From contig JAJCJC010000014.1 of the NCBI GenBank assembly GCA_020555605.1, forward strand, positions 1-63,250: a stretch of 63,250 nucleotides of DNA. Reading direction: 5' to 3'. This DNA comes from a bacterium 210917-SL.2.15. GTDB taxonomy: Bacteria > Bacillota > Clostridia > Oscillospirales > Oscillospiraceae. Below are positions 25,135 to 33,558 of this stretch, piece after piece; within the stretch, counting starts at the first letter, position 1, and the number at the start of each line of letters is the position of its first letter. The notes beneath the pieces were generated by a model that saw only the letters and a program-made list of their open reading frames with translations, was not told the origin of the DNA and did not search any database. A program made the translations under genes and the position numbers.

Positions 25135-26658
25135 TCAGCCCACGGCTTTCAGGCCGAGGGTGTGCACCTTGACGTTGGCTCCGTCATAGATGCCGTTCTG
25201 CCAGTCGCTATACAGGCCGTTGATACAGCGCACTTCCCAATAGGGCAGATCCTCACCCTGGAAGTACATCACATGATAGCCGTATGTGGTTTCCACAATA
25301 CCGGTATCGCCGGGTTTGCGGTTGGCATCGAAACACCAGTTCTCGAAGGCATCCGCCATCTGGCCCTTGTAAACCTGGGTGTACAGGCCGCCCTCGCTGG
25401 CGTTGGAGTCGCTGGAGTATTCCTTGGCCAGTTCACCGAACGCGTCGGCGGTATGTTCTCCGGCCAGATATTCGTTCAGAACCTCCTGAGCTTTTTCCTT
25501 GGCGGCGGCATTGTTGGCCTCTGTTTCGGCATCGTAGCCTTCATCGTCTGTGCTCAGGGTGTTTTCCTCCGGTGCAATCAAAATGTGGCGCACATCCACC
25601 GTATTGTATTCGGGGCGGTAACGCTCACCCATGACCACTACATACCAGCAGTTATTTGCTTCGTCCTTTACCACGCTGGCCTCGCCGTTGGTGCGGCTCT
25701 CGTCGAACACCCAGTCATTAAAGGCATAGGAACTGTAGGAGGAGTAGGAAGCGTCGGTTTTGGCGCTGTAGTAGTTGCTGCCGAATTCCTCACCGATATC
25801 GGAGAGTTTTTCGCCGGAATTCACGCGGTCCAGGAACGCATTAGCGGTTTCCTTGGCTGCCTCCATAGCCTGCTCGGTCTGGGCGTCGGTGTATTCAGGC
25901 GTTTCGTCGGTCGATCCCTCGGTGGTGCCTTCGATGCCGGTATAGTCGGCGTTGACGGTCAGCACTTCGTAGTTAGCCAAGTCGATGTCCTGCTTGTGCT
26001 CGTCGTAATATGTGCTGATTTCTTCGTCGCTGTATTCGTGGTTGTTTTGGTAGTCGCTGGCGTAATCCGAAGAAACGAACACCATGGTCAGGTGCTTCAT
26101 GAAGATATCATTGGTCATTTTGGCACCGTACTGAGTCTGGAGATACTGCTCGCGAGTGATGCTGTTGCTCTGGCAGTATTCGTCGATGGAGGCGGAGTAG
26201 TCATCGATCTGCTGCTGCAGTTCGTCGCTGATCTCATAGCCGTTGTCCATGGCTTCGTGGTACATGGAGGCAACCTGGGTCAGGGAGGTGACTGCCTCGC
26301 TGCGCAGATAATCCGCCCAACTCTGATCCTCGCTGTACTGCTGGGCGTCCAGGCTCTGGTTGGCATCCACGCCCAGATAGGAGAAATAGGCGCTGTACTG
26401 ATTCAGCACAGTGGCATAGTAATAGTCCAGATCTGTAGCGCTGAATTTCTCGCCGTCCACTGTGACAGCGGTCATGCCTTTGCGGATGTCCTGATTGCTG
26501 TACAAAAAGCAAAGCACGAAAGCAACCAGCAGGGTGATCACAACGATGGCGCACTTGATATAAAAGTTGCGGTCCTGTTTTTCATCTTTTTTGGTGCGCA
26601 GTTCCTGTGTGTTCTTGGTAATCACAGACGCACCGCGCGTGGTTTTTTTATCGCTCAT
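25135..26658 (-). CDS. membrane-anchored parvulin-type peptidyl-prolyl isomerase
   Basis: The 507-residue protein has a basic cytoplasmic N-terminus, one membrane segment (about residues 34-53), a long SurA/PrsA-like chaperone region and a parvulin domain starting at VRHILIAPEE and including EYSSDSNASEGGLY and GYHVMYFQGED. The usual lipobox of PrsA is absent, so it is anchored by the helix instead. It should fold exported proteins outside the membrane. A Thr/Glu-rich insert lies before the parvulin domain. Single gene with its own promoter and terminator. Confidence 0.88.
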   Translation of the reverse strand: MSDKKTTRGASVITKNTQELRTKKDEKQDRNFYIKCAIVVITLLVAFVLCFLYSNQDIRKGMTAVTVDGEKFSATDLDYYYATVLNQYSAYFSYLGVDANQSLDAQQYSEDQSWADYLRSEAVTSLTQVASMYHEAMDNGYEISDELQQQIDDYSASIDEYCQSNSITREQYLQTQYGAKMTNDIFMKHLTMVFVSSDYASDYQNNHEYSDEEISTYYDEHKQDIDLANYEVLTVNADYTGIEGTTEGSTDETPEYTDAQTEQAMEAAKETANAFLDRVNSGEKLSDIGEEFGSNYYSAKTDASYSSYSSYAFNDWVFDESRTNGEASVVKDEANNCWYVVVMGERYRPEYNTVDVRHILIAPEENTLSTDDEGYDAETEANNAAAKEKAQEVLNEYLAGEHTADAFGELAKEYSSDSNASEGGLYTQVYKGQMADAFENWCFDANRKPGDTGIVETTYGYHVMYFQGEDLPYWEVRCINGLYSDWQNGIYDGANVKVHTLGLKAVG

Positions 26659-26721
26659 TTATTTCATTCCTCTCAATCTGAGCTGCGCAGAAACCCCTTC
26701 TGCACATATAAATACCGCTAT

Positions 26722-26750
26722 ATTATAATAGAAGCCGACCTGTTTCGCAA
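26722..26750 (-). promoter_or_regulatory. promoter of the parvulin gene
   Basis: On the minus strand TTGCGA and a perfect TATAAT are 17 bases apart, ~65 bases before the start codon. Confidence 0.75.
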
Positions 26751-26815
26751 GGGTAAAATCATAAACAAACTGGAAACAAAATTTCCAAACATAAATACTA
26801 TGATTTCCTTTGTCT

Positions 26816-27160
26816 TCAAAGAAAGGCGTATGTGATGGAGATGTCTCCGCTGCCCAGATCGGCGGCAAGGGAGGCCAGGTCACCTTCCAATCGACCCAGG
26901 CGGGTGAATGTCCAGAAATTGGTGGCATAATAGAGAACAATGCTGCTGCCGTGATAGAGAATTGGTATAAAAAGGCGGGAACAGGCGGAACCCTTGGCCT
27001 ACCGGTTTGTCGATCAGTTCGGAAAACAGCCGGGTCAGTTCATCCGGTTCGTGGTAGATGCTGTTCAGCGCTGCGGTCAGCCGCAATGCCCGCTGGCTGG
27101 CCCATTTCATAGGCCGCTGACAGCCCGTTCCGGGACTGTGTTGCCGTCCTCTGCCACTGT
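26816..27160 (-). pseudogene. degenerate coding remnants
   Basis: No intact gene fits in this stretch. On the minus strand one frame reads a plausible protein end, LYYATNFWTFTRLGRLEGD then LASLAADLGSGDISITYAFL, with stop at 26816-26818. Other protein-like pieces (LTRLFSELIDKPVGQGFRLF) sit in a different frame. Several frameshifts are therefore likely. I cannot name the family. Confidence 0.4.
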
Positions 27161-27162
27161 GG

Positions 27163-27516
27163 TCAGTAATAGATGTCCCGAAAGGCATAGTCCGAGGAAT
27201 ACAGCGGATTGGCCCGGTCCAGCAGCGTTTTCATTTGACCGCTCATTTCGTAGTAGTAAATGGGGCTGGCGAAGGCGATCATATCTGCCTGGCGCATTTG
27301 CTCCGCAATGGCTGCCGCATCGTCCCGGATCACACACGCATGCGTGTTCAAACAAGCCAGGCATCCCTGGCAAAAAGCAATTGATTTTCCTTTTAATGAG
27401 ATCTGCTCTACTTGCTTCCCGGAACTCTGCACCCCAGCGGCAAACGCGTCTGCCGGTGTTTCGGAATTGCTTTTTTCGCGCAGACTGGAACCGATCACAA
27501 GTACTTTTTTCGGCAT
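27163..27516 (-). pseudogene. truncated NAD(P)H-dependent FMN reductase / flavodoxin-like protein
   Basis: The 117 codons encode the first two thirds of an FMN-binding flavodoxin-fold oxidoreductase: KVLVIGSSLREKSNSETPADAF (phosphate loop), FCQGCLACLNTHACVIRDD (the Cys motif of the iron-sulphur flavoprotein group) and IAFASPIYYYEMSGQMKTLLDR. It then ends abruptly at RDIYY-stop, while an adjacent frame continues with TTVAEDGNTVPERAVSGL. A frameshift near 27175 has thus cut a protein normally of ~180-200 residues. It faces the merR gene, likely its former regulator. Confidence 0.75.
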
Positions 27517-27578
27517 CTGCTGATCCTCCTGATATGGATTTGATACAGGGATTCTCCCCTTGGTACAATCAGCATGTA

Positions 27579-27598
27579 ACCTGAACCTGACTTTAGGT
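27579..27598. promoter_or_regulatory. candidate MerR operator
   Basis: The 20 bases from 27579 form an imperfect dyad (ACCT...AGGT) inside the promoter that faces the flavoprotein remnant: on the minus strand TTGACC lies at its edge and TACATG follows 17 bases later. An operator between -35 and -10 is typical of MerR-controlled promoters. Confidence 0.55.
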
Positions 27599-27641
27599 CA
27601 AGAACTGTTTTGAAAAATGTACAGAAAGCGGGGAGGGCATT

Positions 27642-28103
27642 ATGGAATATACCATCGGACAGGTGTCGGCGCCATTTGGACTGCCTGTGTCCACGCTGCG
27701 CTATTACCACAGGCAGAGGTTGTTTCCGTATATGCAGCGCGTTTCGGGTGTCCGCCGATTCGGCGAACAGGAACTGGAGGCCCTTCGGGTGATCGAATGC
27801 CTGAAAAAATCTGGCCTGGAGATCAAAGACATCAAGCGCTTTATGGAGTGGTGCGCGCAGGGGAGCGGGATCTATCCGCAGCGCCGCGCGCTGTTCCAGA
27901 AGCCGCGCGCGGCAGCAGAAGCAGAGATCGCACGCATGGAGCGGGTGCTGGATATGCTCAAGTTCAAATGCTGGTACTATGAGCAGGCGATCCGGGATGG
28001 CGGCGAGGAACGCCTGGCCGCCATGCGGCCAGAGGACATGCCGCCGGATATCCGGGCGGACTATGAGAACACGCACCGTCCGGCGGAGACTTCGACATCC
28101 TGA
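27642..28103 (+). CDS. MerR family transcriptional regulator
   Basis: The 153-residue protein starts with the MerR helix-turn-helix (YTIGQVSAPFGLPVSTLRYY, HRQRLFPYMQRVSGVRRF), then a long dimer helix (residues ~75-120) and a short C-terminal region. The effector part has Cys residues (Cys70, Cys109 or so) but no metal-site pattern; MerR proteins of this size next to oxidoreductase genes usually sense small reactive or organic molecules. It is divergent from the truncated flavoprotein, so its main target may be dead. Confidence 0.88.
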   Translation: MEYTIGQVSAPFGLPVSTLRYYHRQRLFPYMQRVSGVRRFGEQELEALRVIECLKKSGLEIKDIKRFMEWCAQGSGIYPQRRALFQKPRAAAEAEIARMERVLDMLKFKCWYYEQAIRDGGEERLAAMRPEDMPPDIRADYENTHRPAETSTS

Positions 28104-28110
28104 CGGATGC

Positions 28111-28148
28111 AAAAAAAGAACGTCCGCACCCAATGTTGGGCGCGGACG
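28111..28148 (-). terminator. terminator of the 6S RNA gene
   Basis: CGTCCGCACCC and GGGCGCGGACG form an 11-bp stem; on the minus strand it is followed by TTCTTTTTTT. It lies 20-55 bases after the mature 3' end and faces the merR gene from the other side. Confidence 0.85.
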
Positions 28149-28166
28149 CTTTCGGTAAAACAAAAG

Positions 28167-28362
28167 AATCCCCGCATGGCCGTGTGGACCCGTTATAAAC
28201 CTGCACCAAAGGTCCAGGTGGGTTGCCTACAGCTTTCTTCACTGCTCCCAGCTTCCGCCCGCAGAAAACAGGCGGGAGGTCTGCAAAACAGATCACTGAT
28301 CCGGCATCCCGTATAACGAAATGTGGGTTTATAGAAAGCCCATCACGCACCACGCAGGGATT
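28167..28362 (-). ncRNA. ssrS: 6S RNA
   Basis: 6S RNA binds the housekeeping RNA polymerase by imitating an open promoter. This ~196-base minus-strand segment has no gene, and its two ends pair (AATCCCTGCGTGGTG with CACGGCCATGCGGGGATT). The 5' part includes TATAAACCCACA and the 3' part ACCCACCTGG...CAGGTTTATAACGG, sequences I associate with clostridial 6S RNA, and the middle is an unpaired region flanked by stems. Length, own promoter placed exactly at the 5' end, and terminator all agree. Ends are estimated from the closing stem. Confidence 0.78.
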
Positions 28363-28368
28363 GGTATT

Positions 28369-28397
28369 ACCATAGCACGCTCAGAACGTGCCGGCAA
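28369..28397 (-). promoter_or_regulatory. promoter of the 6S RNA gene
   Basis: On the minus strand TTGCCG and TATGGT are 17 bases apart; transcription should start 7 bases on, at the first base of the closing stem. Confidence 0.65.
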
Positions 28398-28432
28398 TCG
28401 AATTCAGCCGCTTGCGGGGAAATCCCGCAGGC

Positions 28433-28726
28433 TTATTCTTCGGCGTCCTCATCGGAGAACAGCTGATCGGTAAAAAGCTGATAAATCTCGTTCAGTTCTT
28501 CCTCACTGTCCAGAGTGGAGAGCAACTCTTCGCCGTTTTCCACAATGGTTTTCAGAATCACCAGGCCGTAATCGGAGTCGTCTTCGTCGGCATCCTCTTC
28601 CACGGCGGGGAAAAATGCGGTGTAGGTCAGGCCATTGTGTTCGAGCGTATCCACATACTCGAGCACCAACTCGTTGCCGTCTTCATCGGTCACGGTCAGA
28701 AAATCGGGGCCAAATTCTTCGCTCAT
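28433..28726 (-). CDS. DUF1292 family protein
   Basis: The small acidic protein (97 residues) matches DUF1292 (YrzB-like): DFLTVTDEDGNELVLEYVDT, YTAFFPAVEEDADE and YGLVILKTIVENGEE. I start it at the ATG at 28726, with AAAGGAGG upstream. Function is unknown; in Bacillus a relative sits with yrvK/yrrK near alaS. Here it is a single gene between 6S RNA and a penicillin-binding protein. Confidence 0.88.
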   Translation of the reverse strand: MSEEFGPDFLTVTDEDGNELVLEYVDTLEHNGLTYTAFFPAVEEDADEDDSDYGLVILKTIVENGEELLSTLDSEEELNEIYQLFTDQLFSDEDAEE

Positions 28727-28893
28727 CGGCGGCGTCCTCCTTTGGAAGATCGAAAAATTTAAGATTTGCTTCAAGTTTAGATCCTGTATGATATTGTACT
28801 GTTTAGAGAGAGAAAAAGCAAGAGGAAAATTTCCTTGCTGCTGCAAAGAGAGTTTTTATAATAGAGACATTTGACTTCCGGATATGGATAGTA

Positions 28894-28922
28894 TTGACAG
28901 GCTATGGTATACTGATTTTAAT
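28894..28922 (+). promoter_or_regulatory. promoter of the PBP gene
   Basis: A consensus TTGACA (28894-28899) is followed after 17 bases by TTTAAT. An overlapping extended -10 (TGGTATACT, ending 28913) is an alternative, so the start point is uncertain. Confidence 0.5.
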
Positions 28923-28990
28923 GGCGTGTTCTCAGTATGCGCCAAAATCCAAAAATGTTACCGATATCAAGCAAAAGGAGGGTTTTCTGC

Positions 28991-31477
28991 ATGGAAGAAC
29001 AACAGCGCCCGCCTCGCAGAGCGGCGTCAGGCAGGGACCATCGAAATCATACACAACATCCCCGGCACGGCCAAGGGAAGAAAGGCGGCGCCGGATTTAT
29101 TCTCAAGACCCTGGTGCTGATCGTGCTTTGCACGGGTGTGATCTTTACAGGGATTTTTGCCGTGTATGTGGCCACCTGCGTGATTCCCGATGCCCATGTG
29201 GATGTTTCTGAGATCTCCATGGATCAAAGTTCTGTGATTTTTTATGAGAACAGCGAGGGGGAATGGGAAGAGTTGGAAACGCTGCACGGCGGAAAAAACA
29301 GTATTTGGGCCGATTATGAAACGATGCCTAAGTACCTGTCTTATGCCGCTGTGGCCATTGAGGACAAGCGTTTTTATTCACACCACGGCGTGGACTGGCC
29401 TCGCACGGCCAAGGCAGTGGTCAATCTTTTCACCCATGCCGAGTCTACCTTCGGCGGCAGTACGCTGACCCAGCAGACGATCAAAAACATTACCGGCGAC
29501 AAGGAAGGCACGGTCAAGCGCAAGATTACGGAAATTTTTCGCGCGCTTGATTTTGAAAAGACCCATTCCAAGGAAGATATCCTGGAGCTGTATCTGAATA
29601 ATATCTACCTGGGCCACAGCTGTTACGGCGTAAAGACTGCCGCGCAGACCTATTTCGGTAAGGATGTGTCCGAACTGACGATTGCAGAATGTGCGGATCT
29701 GATCGGTATCACAAACAATCCTTCGCTTTATGACCCCTATAATACGGAAAAAACCCTGCAGAATAACCTCGATCGCAAAGATACCATTCTGCAGGAAATG
29801 TACAAGCAGGGGTACATCACGGAGGCCGAGTACAACGAGGCCAAAGCCCAGGAGTTGGTGTTCACCACCGGAGAGGACAGCGAGGACGATTCGCAGTATT
29901 ACTCTTGGTTTGTGGATCAGGTGATCTCCGATGTGATTGCCGACCTGCAGGAGGAAAAGGGCTACAGCGAAGCCACCGCTACGCAGATGGTCTATTACGG
30001 TGGATTGAATATTTACTGCACGCAGAAGATGGATGTGCAGAAATGTGTGGATGAAGTCTATAATAACCGAGAAAACCTGCCTTATTCCTCAAAGGGATAT
30101 GATATGCAGTCGGCCATCACAGTTATCGATCCCTACACAGGCAATGTGGTGGCTATGGCCGGTGCCATCGGCGAAAAGACCGGAAGTCGCCTGTTCAACT
30201 ACGCCACGGCCCGCCGGCAGTGCGGCAGTGCAATTAAGCCGATTTCGGTGTATGCACCCGCGCTGGATAAAGGTGTGATCACCCCTGCCAGTGTGATCGA
30301 CGACGCACCGGTGCGTGCATTGGGCGGAAAGGCATGGCCTGTCAACTCGCACTCGTATTTTGACGGCCTGGTGAGCGTGGACGAAGCTATTGCCCAGTCA
30401 CTGAACACCTGTGCTGTGCGGGTGGTAGAGGACCTTGGCGTGAAGGAATCCTACAATTATATGACAGACAAACTGGGCTTTACCACGCTGGTATCGGATA
30501 CAGACAATCCCAAGCAAAATGATATCAACTCGGCGTCCATGGGACTGGGCGGCCTGACCCGCGGCGTCAGCACTGTGGAAATGGCGGCGGCGTATGCGGC
30601 GTTTGTTAACCAAGGCGTGTATAATGAACCGCGCACCTATAGTAAGGTAACGGATCAGGACGGCAAAACGGTAATCGACAACACCGCCGATTCTTGGGTG
30701 GCCATGAAGGAGACAACCGCTTATTTCATGAACAAGTATCTGCGTCAGGTTATCGCCAGCGGCACCGGCGGCAGCGCCGGATTCTCCGGCATGACCGTCG
30801 CCGGCAAAACCGGTACCACGACTGATAACTACGACCGCTATTTTGTGGGGTATACGCCCTATTATGTGGCGGCGGTCTGGACTGGTTACGAGGTCAATAT
30901 AAAAATTAACGCCTCCGGCAACCCCTCGGCGAAGCTTTTCCGTCAGGTGATGAGCAAAATTCATACCAATCTTCCCAACAAGAGCTTTTTCTCTGTGGAC
31001 AGCGGACTGACATCTGTAAAGGTATGCATGGACTGCGGAAATCTGGCCTCTGACCTGTGTGCGCAGGACATTCGCGGCAGCCGGGTGAAAACTGTGGAGG
31101 TGGCTTCCGGTACAGCGCCTACGGCGGTGTGTACCTGTCACGTTGCCGTTGACTGGTGCACAGAGGGTGAAGCGGTGGCTACCGAATTCTGCCCGACAGA
31201 TCAGGTGGTGCAGAAGTCTGCGGTAGACTACGCCCGTTCCGGTGTGGCGGCCTCGGCCGGTTGCCGCGACGAAAGCTCGCATCTGGCCGCGCTGCAGGCC
31301 AATCCCTGCCAAGTGCATACTTCGGCCAGCACGGAAGAGCCTACGAACCCGGTCGATCCGAATGATCCGAACGCCACGGATCCCAGTGTGCCGGTGGATC
31401 CGAATGTACCGGTGGATCCGGGAAGTCCGGATCCCGACCCGATCGAGCCGGATCCCGATCCGGATGCGCCGGCGTAA
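28991..31477 (+). CDS. class A penicillin-binding protein
   Basis: This bifunctional enzyme polymerises glycan strands and cross-links peptides of the cell wall. In 828 residues: cytoplasmic basic tail, one membrane segment (about 36-60), transglycosylase domain (EDKRFYSHHGVDWPR with the catalytic Glu, GGSTLTQQTIKN), transpeptidase domain with CGSAIKP (SxxK), SLN, and GKTGTT. A Cys-rich segment and a Pro/Asp-rich repeat tail (VDPN, VDPG, PDPDP) follow. The ATG at 28991 has AAAAGGAGGG upstream; earlier in-frame ATG codons have none. Confidence 0.93.
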   Translation: MEEQQRPPRRAASGRDHRNHTQHPRHGQGKKGGAGFILKTLVLIVLCTGVIFTGIFAVYVATCVIPDAHVDVSEISMDQSSVIFYENSEGEWEELETLHGGKNSIWADYETMPKYLSYAAVAIEDKRFYSHHGVDWPRTAKAVVNLFTHAESTFGGSTLTQQTIKNITGDKEGTVKRKITEIFRALDFEKTHSKEDILELYLNNIYLGHSCYGVKTAAQTYFGKDVSELTIAECADLIGITNNPSLYDPYNTEKTLQNNLDRKDTILQEMYKQGYITEAEYNEAKAQELVFTTGEDSEDDSQYYSWFVDQVISDVIADLQEEKGYSEATATQMVYYGGLNIYCTQKMDVQKCVDEVYNNRENLPYSSKGYDMQSAITVIDPYTGNVVAMAGAIGEKTGSRLFNYATARRQCGSAIKPISVYAPALDKGVITPASVIDDAPVRALGGKAWPVNSHSYFDGLVSVDEAIAQSLNTCAVRVVEDLGVKESYNYMTDKLGFTTLVSDTDNPKQNDINSASMGLGGLTRGVSTVEMAAAYAAFVNQGVYNEPRTYSKVTDQDGKTVIDNTADSWVAMKETTAYFMNKYLRQVIASGTGGSAGFSGMTVAGKTGTTTDNYDRYFVGYTPYYVAAVWTGYEVNIKINASGNPSAKLFRQVMSKIHTNLPNKSFFSVDSGLTSVKVCMDCGNLASDLCAQDIRGSRVKTVEVASGTAPTAVCTCHVAVDWCTEGEAVATEFCPTDQVVQKSAVDYARSGVAASAGCRDESSHLAALQANPCQVHTSASTEEPTNPVDPNDPNATDPSVPVDPNVPVDPGSPDPDPIEPDPDPDAPA

Positions 31478-31493
31478 CAGAATCCAATAAAGC

Positions 31494-31528
31494 GTCCCCC
31501 GGGGCGGCAGCCGCCGCCCCGGGGGGAC
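31494..31528. terminator. terminator between the PBP and crp/fnr genes
   Basis: GTCCCCCGGGGCGGC and GCCGCCCCGGGGGGAC form a very GC-rich stem of 15 bp with one bulged base. T runs are short on both sides; it can serve the two convergent genes. Confidence 0.75.
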
Positions 31529-31543
31529 TCTGTTTATCGTCGT

Positions 31544-32194
31544 TCAGTCCAAAAGAAGCGTGATCTTGCGCCCGTCTGCGTCGATCAAACCGTTTTGGCG
31601 CATGTTTTTCATCTCCCGCATCATGGCGCTGCGGTCGGAACAGATGTAGTCTGCCAGGGCGCTGATGGAGAAGGGAAGGTTAAAGGTACTGGAGCCGCTG
31701 CGCATAGACTGGAGGGAAAAGTAGCACAAGAGCTTGTCCCGAATGGTGCGGCGGCTGAGGACCTCGATGCGTTCACTCAAAGCCATGGACTTGCGGGACA
31801 TCAGTCGGAACACATTTTCCAGCAGGGCGGTATGGTGTGCGCAGCTGTTTCCGCAGGGATGCAGGATATGGCTGTATTCAAAAAACAAAATGGAAGTGGC
31901 TTTGTCGCATACAACGGTGATGCTGTCTTCGCTCAGGCCGGAAAAGGCCAGGGCTTCGCCGAACATTTCGCCGCTTTCCAGGGTCTCCAGGATGGTGCGC
32001 ACGCCGTAAACGTCAATGCGGATCAGGGAAGCGCTGCCGCTTTTCAGGATACCCACCAAAGTGGAGTGCTGGTTGTATTCGCAGATCACATCTCCGGCAT
32101 TGTAATGACGTTCGCGGGCGCCGAAGCACTCCATCATGTCATGGCAACAGCTGCTGCTGATCCCCTGAAGTACATTTTTGTATGAATCCTCCAT
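31544..32194 (-). CDS. Crp/Fnr family transcriptional regulator
   Basis: The 216-residue protein has a cyclic-nucleotide-type beta-barrel (YNAGDVICEYNQHSTLVGILKSGSASL, ESGEMFGEALAF), the long dimer helix, and a winged helix (FNLPFSISALADYICSDRSAMMREMKNM). Cys residues cluster near the N-terminus (SSCCHDMMECFG) and at HPCGNSCAHH, which might bind an iron-sulphur cluster or metal, but the classic Fnr spacing is absent. It is divergent from superoxide reductase, with a perfect dyad between, so it probably reads oxygen or redox stress (inference). Confidence 0.9.
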   Translation of the reverse strand: MEDSYKNVLQGISSSCCHDMMECFGARERHYNAGDVICEYNQHSTLVGILKSGSASLIRIDVYGVRTILETLESGEMFGEALAFSGLSEDSITVVCDKATSILFFEYSHILHPCGNSCAHHTALLENVFRLMSRKSMALSERIEVLSRRTIRDKLLCYFSLQSMRSGSSTFNLPFSISALADYICSDRSAMMREMKNMRQNGLIDADGRKITLLLD

Positions 32195-32232
32195 GGCGGG
32201 AGCCTCCTTTTTACAGATAAAATAAAATTATT

Positions 32233-32252
32233 CCTGTTGCGGTTGCAACAGG
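32233..32252. promoter_or_regulatory. perfect 8-4-8 dyad, candidate Crp/Fnr box
   Basis: CCTGTTGC, GGTT, GCAACAGG is an exact dyad with the spacing of Crp/Fnr sites (core TTGC-N4-GCAA). Its centre is about 42 bases before the expected start of the superoxide reductase transcript (the TATAAT is at 32273-32278). On the other strand it covers a possible -35 (TTGCAA) of the regulator gene itself. Confidence 0.75.
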
Positions 32253-32272
32253 ACGCTGCGCTGCTGTTATGA

Positions 32273-32278
32273 TATAAT
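32273..32278 (+). promoter_or_regulatory. -10 box of the superoxide reductase promoter
   Basis: A perfect TATAAT stands here, but 17-18 bases upstream there is no acceptable -35 box (AGGACG). That is what an activator-dependent promoter looks like. Confidence 0.6.
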
Positions 32279-32386
32279 AAAAACATAAAAATGTAAAGAA
32301 AATTTTGGATGCGTGAAGAACTGTTTTTTCAGCCTGTATGGCTTATACTATAAAGGAACAAAAATTGTTTGAAGGGAGTTTTCAGA

Positions 32387-32764
32387 ATGAAGAAGTTTTA
32401 TCGTTGCGATCATTGCGGCATTATCGTCGGTATTGTGGAAGAGGGAGGCGGCACCCTGATCTGTTGCGGCGAACCCATGCGCGCCTTGGAGGCCAATACG
32501 ACCGATGCAGCGCAGGAGAAGCATGTTCCTGTGGTGGAAGTGAACGGGAACATGGTCACGGTTTGTGTCGGCTCTGCCATGCACCCCATGCAGGAAGGGC
32601 ATCATATCGCATGGATTGCCCTGGAGACCAATCAGGGAATGCAGCGCAAGGAGCTGCCCCATACCGGCGAACCCAAAGCCGTTTTTGCACTGGCGGAGGG
32701 TGAAAAGGCTGTTGCGGCATATGAATACTGCAACCTGCACGGCCTGTGGAAGAAGGAACTGTAA
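32387..32764 (+). CDS. dfx: superoxide reductase (desulfoferrodoxin)
   Basis: The enzyme reduces superoxide to peroxide without making oxygen and is typical of anaerobes. The 125-residue protein is the two-iron form: Cys7, Cys10, Cys26 and Cys27 hold the rubredoxin-like iron of the N-terminal domain, and the catalytic iron is held by His residues in KHVPV, HPMQ and EGHHIAW plus the Cys and His of YCNLHGLW. ATG 32387 has GAAGGGAG upstream. A Crp/Fnr-type dyad precedes it. Confidence 0.95.
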   Translation: MKKFYRCDHCGIIVGIVEEGGGTLICCGEPMRALEANTTDAAQEKHVPVVEVNGNMVTVCVGSAMHPMQEGHHIAWIALETNQGMQRKELPHTGEPKAVFALAEGEKAVAAYEYCNLHGLWKKEL

Positions 32765-32945
32765 AAATACTTTTAACCGGCGCAAAGAGCGCGGGAGGAC
32801 AGATCGGACAGCGCGGCGCGGAAAGGCGTGAAGCGCTGTCCGTTTTTTTGTATGGGAAGAGGAGCGGAATTGCTGTTCCCATATTTGTGCTTTTGTATTT
32901 GCATGCGGGAGAAGGATATTTTGAAAGGAAAGCGTCGTGTGAGAA

Positions 32946-33278
32946 ATGGAATCTGTTGAATATTGCAAATTGGAAATTTTTATTCCGGAAACCCATTTGA
33001 AGGTGCTGCAGGAAACGCTGCAGGTGGTGGATGCCGGAAATATTGGACAATACGATTCCTGCATGGCCTATAGCCCCGTCATCGGCTGCTGGAGGCCGTT
33101 GGAGGGTAGCGCCCCCTATCTGGGGCGCATAGGGGAGATCAGCGCGGAACCAGAACTGAAAGTGGAAGTAATCTGTCTGCGCGCGCGGGTGGATGAAACG
33201 GTGGAAGCGGTGAAGCGCATCCATCCGTATGAGGAACCGGTAATCAACGTGTTGCCCCTGTGGCGCACCAGCTTTTAA
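32946..33278 (+). CDS. YqfO/NIF3-associated alpha-beta domain protein
   Basis: The 110-residue protein is a stand-alone version of the PII/CutA-like domain that is inserted in YqfO/NIF3 proteins. Marks are CKLEIFIPETHLKVLQETL, IGQYDSC, GCWRPLEGSAPYLG and the C-terminal VEAVKRIHPYEEPVINVLPL. Function is unknown; such domains usually form trimers. It is preceded by a 180-base gap after superoxide reductase and followed by a terminator. Confidence 0.85.
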   Translation: MESVEYCKLEIFIPETHLKVLQETLQVVDAGNIGQYDSCMAYSPVIGCWRPLEGSAPYLGRIGEISAEPELKVEVICLRARVDETVEAVKRIHPYEEPVINVLPLWRTSF

Positions 33279-33348
33279 GGGCGCCGGGCGCTTGGCGGAA
33301 GGAGGCAGAAGCCTCAGCCTTTCTCTTGCCAGGAATGTATTGTGTGGA

Positions 33349-33379
33349 AGAAACCGTGTTTTGGCACGGTTTCTTTTTT
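33349..33379 (+). terminator. terminator of the YqfO-like gene
   Basis: AGAAACCGTG (33349-33358) and CACGGTTTCT (33365-33374) form a perfect 10-bp stem followed by TTTTTT. Confidence 0.9.
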
Positions 33380-33529
33380 GCGGGCGTTTAACGGTAAATG
33401 GATCACATAAAGGGGAAACGTACGTTTGTGCTGGCTGAAACAACAGGGCGCGGACAAACAGGGACAATGATGTTTGGCAAAGTCGCTAAAAAGAGGGAGG
33501 AAGAATTTATATTTTTGTCAGAATCGTCG

Positions 33530-33558
33530 TTGTGCATTGGCGGGGCCTATGATACAAT
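33530..33558 (+). promoter_or_regulatory. promoter of the ACT-hom-lysC operon
   Basis: TTGTGC and TACAAT are 17 bases apart and lie ~45 bases before the ACT protein start. Confidence 0.6.

Noticed and set aside
31320..31470. Tandem GTGCCGGTGGATCCG-like repeats
   Set aside because: They encode the Pro/Asp linker at the end of the PBP; such tails are common and not a separate element.
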